Origin: Thalassospira sp. MCCC 1A01148
GTDB taxonomy: Bacteria > Pseudomonadota > Alphaproteobacteria > Rhodospirillales > Thalassospiraceae
Assembly (NCBI RefSeq): GCF_001613795.1
Contig: NZ_LPVZ01000020.1
Span: 1,240,001-1,304,000, forward strand
Direction of reading: 5' to 3'
DNA: 64,000 nucleotides
Shown here: positions 63,967-64,000 of the stretch, one piece after another
Layout of the letters: the number at the start of each line of letters is the position of its first letter
How positions within the stretch are numbered: position 1 is the first letter of the stretch
Notes under the pieces: generated by a model
Database searches by the model: none
Seen by the model: the letters and a program-made list of their open reading frames with translations, nothing else
Told to the model about the DNA's origin: nothing
Translations under genes and position numbers: made by a program

Positions 63967-64000
63967 TCAGCGCGTCTCGTTATGTGTTTCGTCCTTGGGC
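63967..64000 (-). CDS. Possible C-terminal end of a leftward gene
   Basis: A leftward frame with codons for PKDETHNETR runs off the right edge and stops at 63967, 22 bases before the hairpin. A gene of the FxsA type would be expected here from usual alphaproteobacterial order, but ten residues cannot show it. Confidence 0.3.
   Translation of the reverse strand, partial: PKDETHNETR

Overview
The window is chromosomal DNA from an alphaproteobacterium. Gene order, moderately high GC and protein style point to Rhodospirillales, with Thalassospira or a close relative as the best guess. That assignment is inferred from recognition and was not tested by a search. About 60 protein genes are packed in short operons. 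I saw no rRNA, tRNA, insertion sequence, prophage or CRISPR array.

Layout. 1-6.3 kb is a mixed accessory stretch: a truncated sirtuin, an ArsR-type regulator divergent from a NIPSNAP/ABM monooxygenase pair, a DMT exporter divergent from a GcvA-like LysR regulator, then galE and a family-2 glycosyltransferase. 6.4-15.5 kb holds ppa, a macrodomain protein, an L,D-transpeptidase, a DUF2333 protein, an Nfu Fe-S scaffold, a Bax-like glucosaminidase, a small lipoprotein, maeB and a stress-type protein. 15.7-24.7 kb carries mutS-glnD, murJ and trpS. 24.8-34.4 kb has a low-complexity 495-residue protein, ribA, an orphan response regulator, a YggS protein divergent from a ThiE-like protein, a GT9-like protein and two tandem porins.

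34.6-53.1 kb is the classic origin-proximal alphaproteobacterial block: DUF3576 lipoprotein, lptE, holA, parB-parA-rsmG, mnmG, mnmE, several small genes and rho. Three perfect parS sites lie at 40.3, 40.5 and 42.8 kb, and a degenerate copy at 51.7 kb. The usual leuS slot between the DUF3576 gene and lptE holds instead a 221-residue intact frame. It resembles a leucyl-tRNA synthetase that has lost its catalytic and editing domains.

53.5-63.7 kb continues with an HTH regulator, smr, a periplasmic-binding-like protein, dnaQ, coaE, aroE, maf and the PPDK/PEP-synthase regulatory protein. After these comes a 693-bp AT-rich intergenic region with DnaA boxes and eight GANTC sites, followed by hemE, hemH, hemJ and secB. 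The spacer next to hemE is very likely the chromosomal origin, as in Caulobacter and Rickettsia. Genes left of it mostly read leftward and hemE-hemH-hemJ read rightward, which fits bidirectional replication away from it.

How the parts fit: oriC, parS, ParA and ParB form the replication-segregation hub. dnaQ and holA supply replicative polymerase subunits, and mnmE, mnmG and rsmG modify tRNA and rRNA. hemE, hemH and hemJ are late haem biosynthesis steps. The most unusual items are the leuS-derived small protein, the long acidic tail on ParB, the GANTC cluster in oriC, a structured element between the porins, and two intergenic repeat elements near trpS and ribA.
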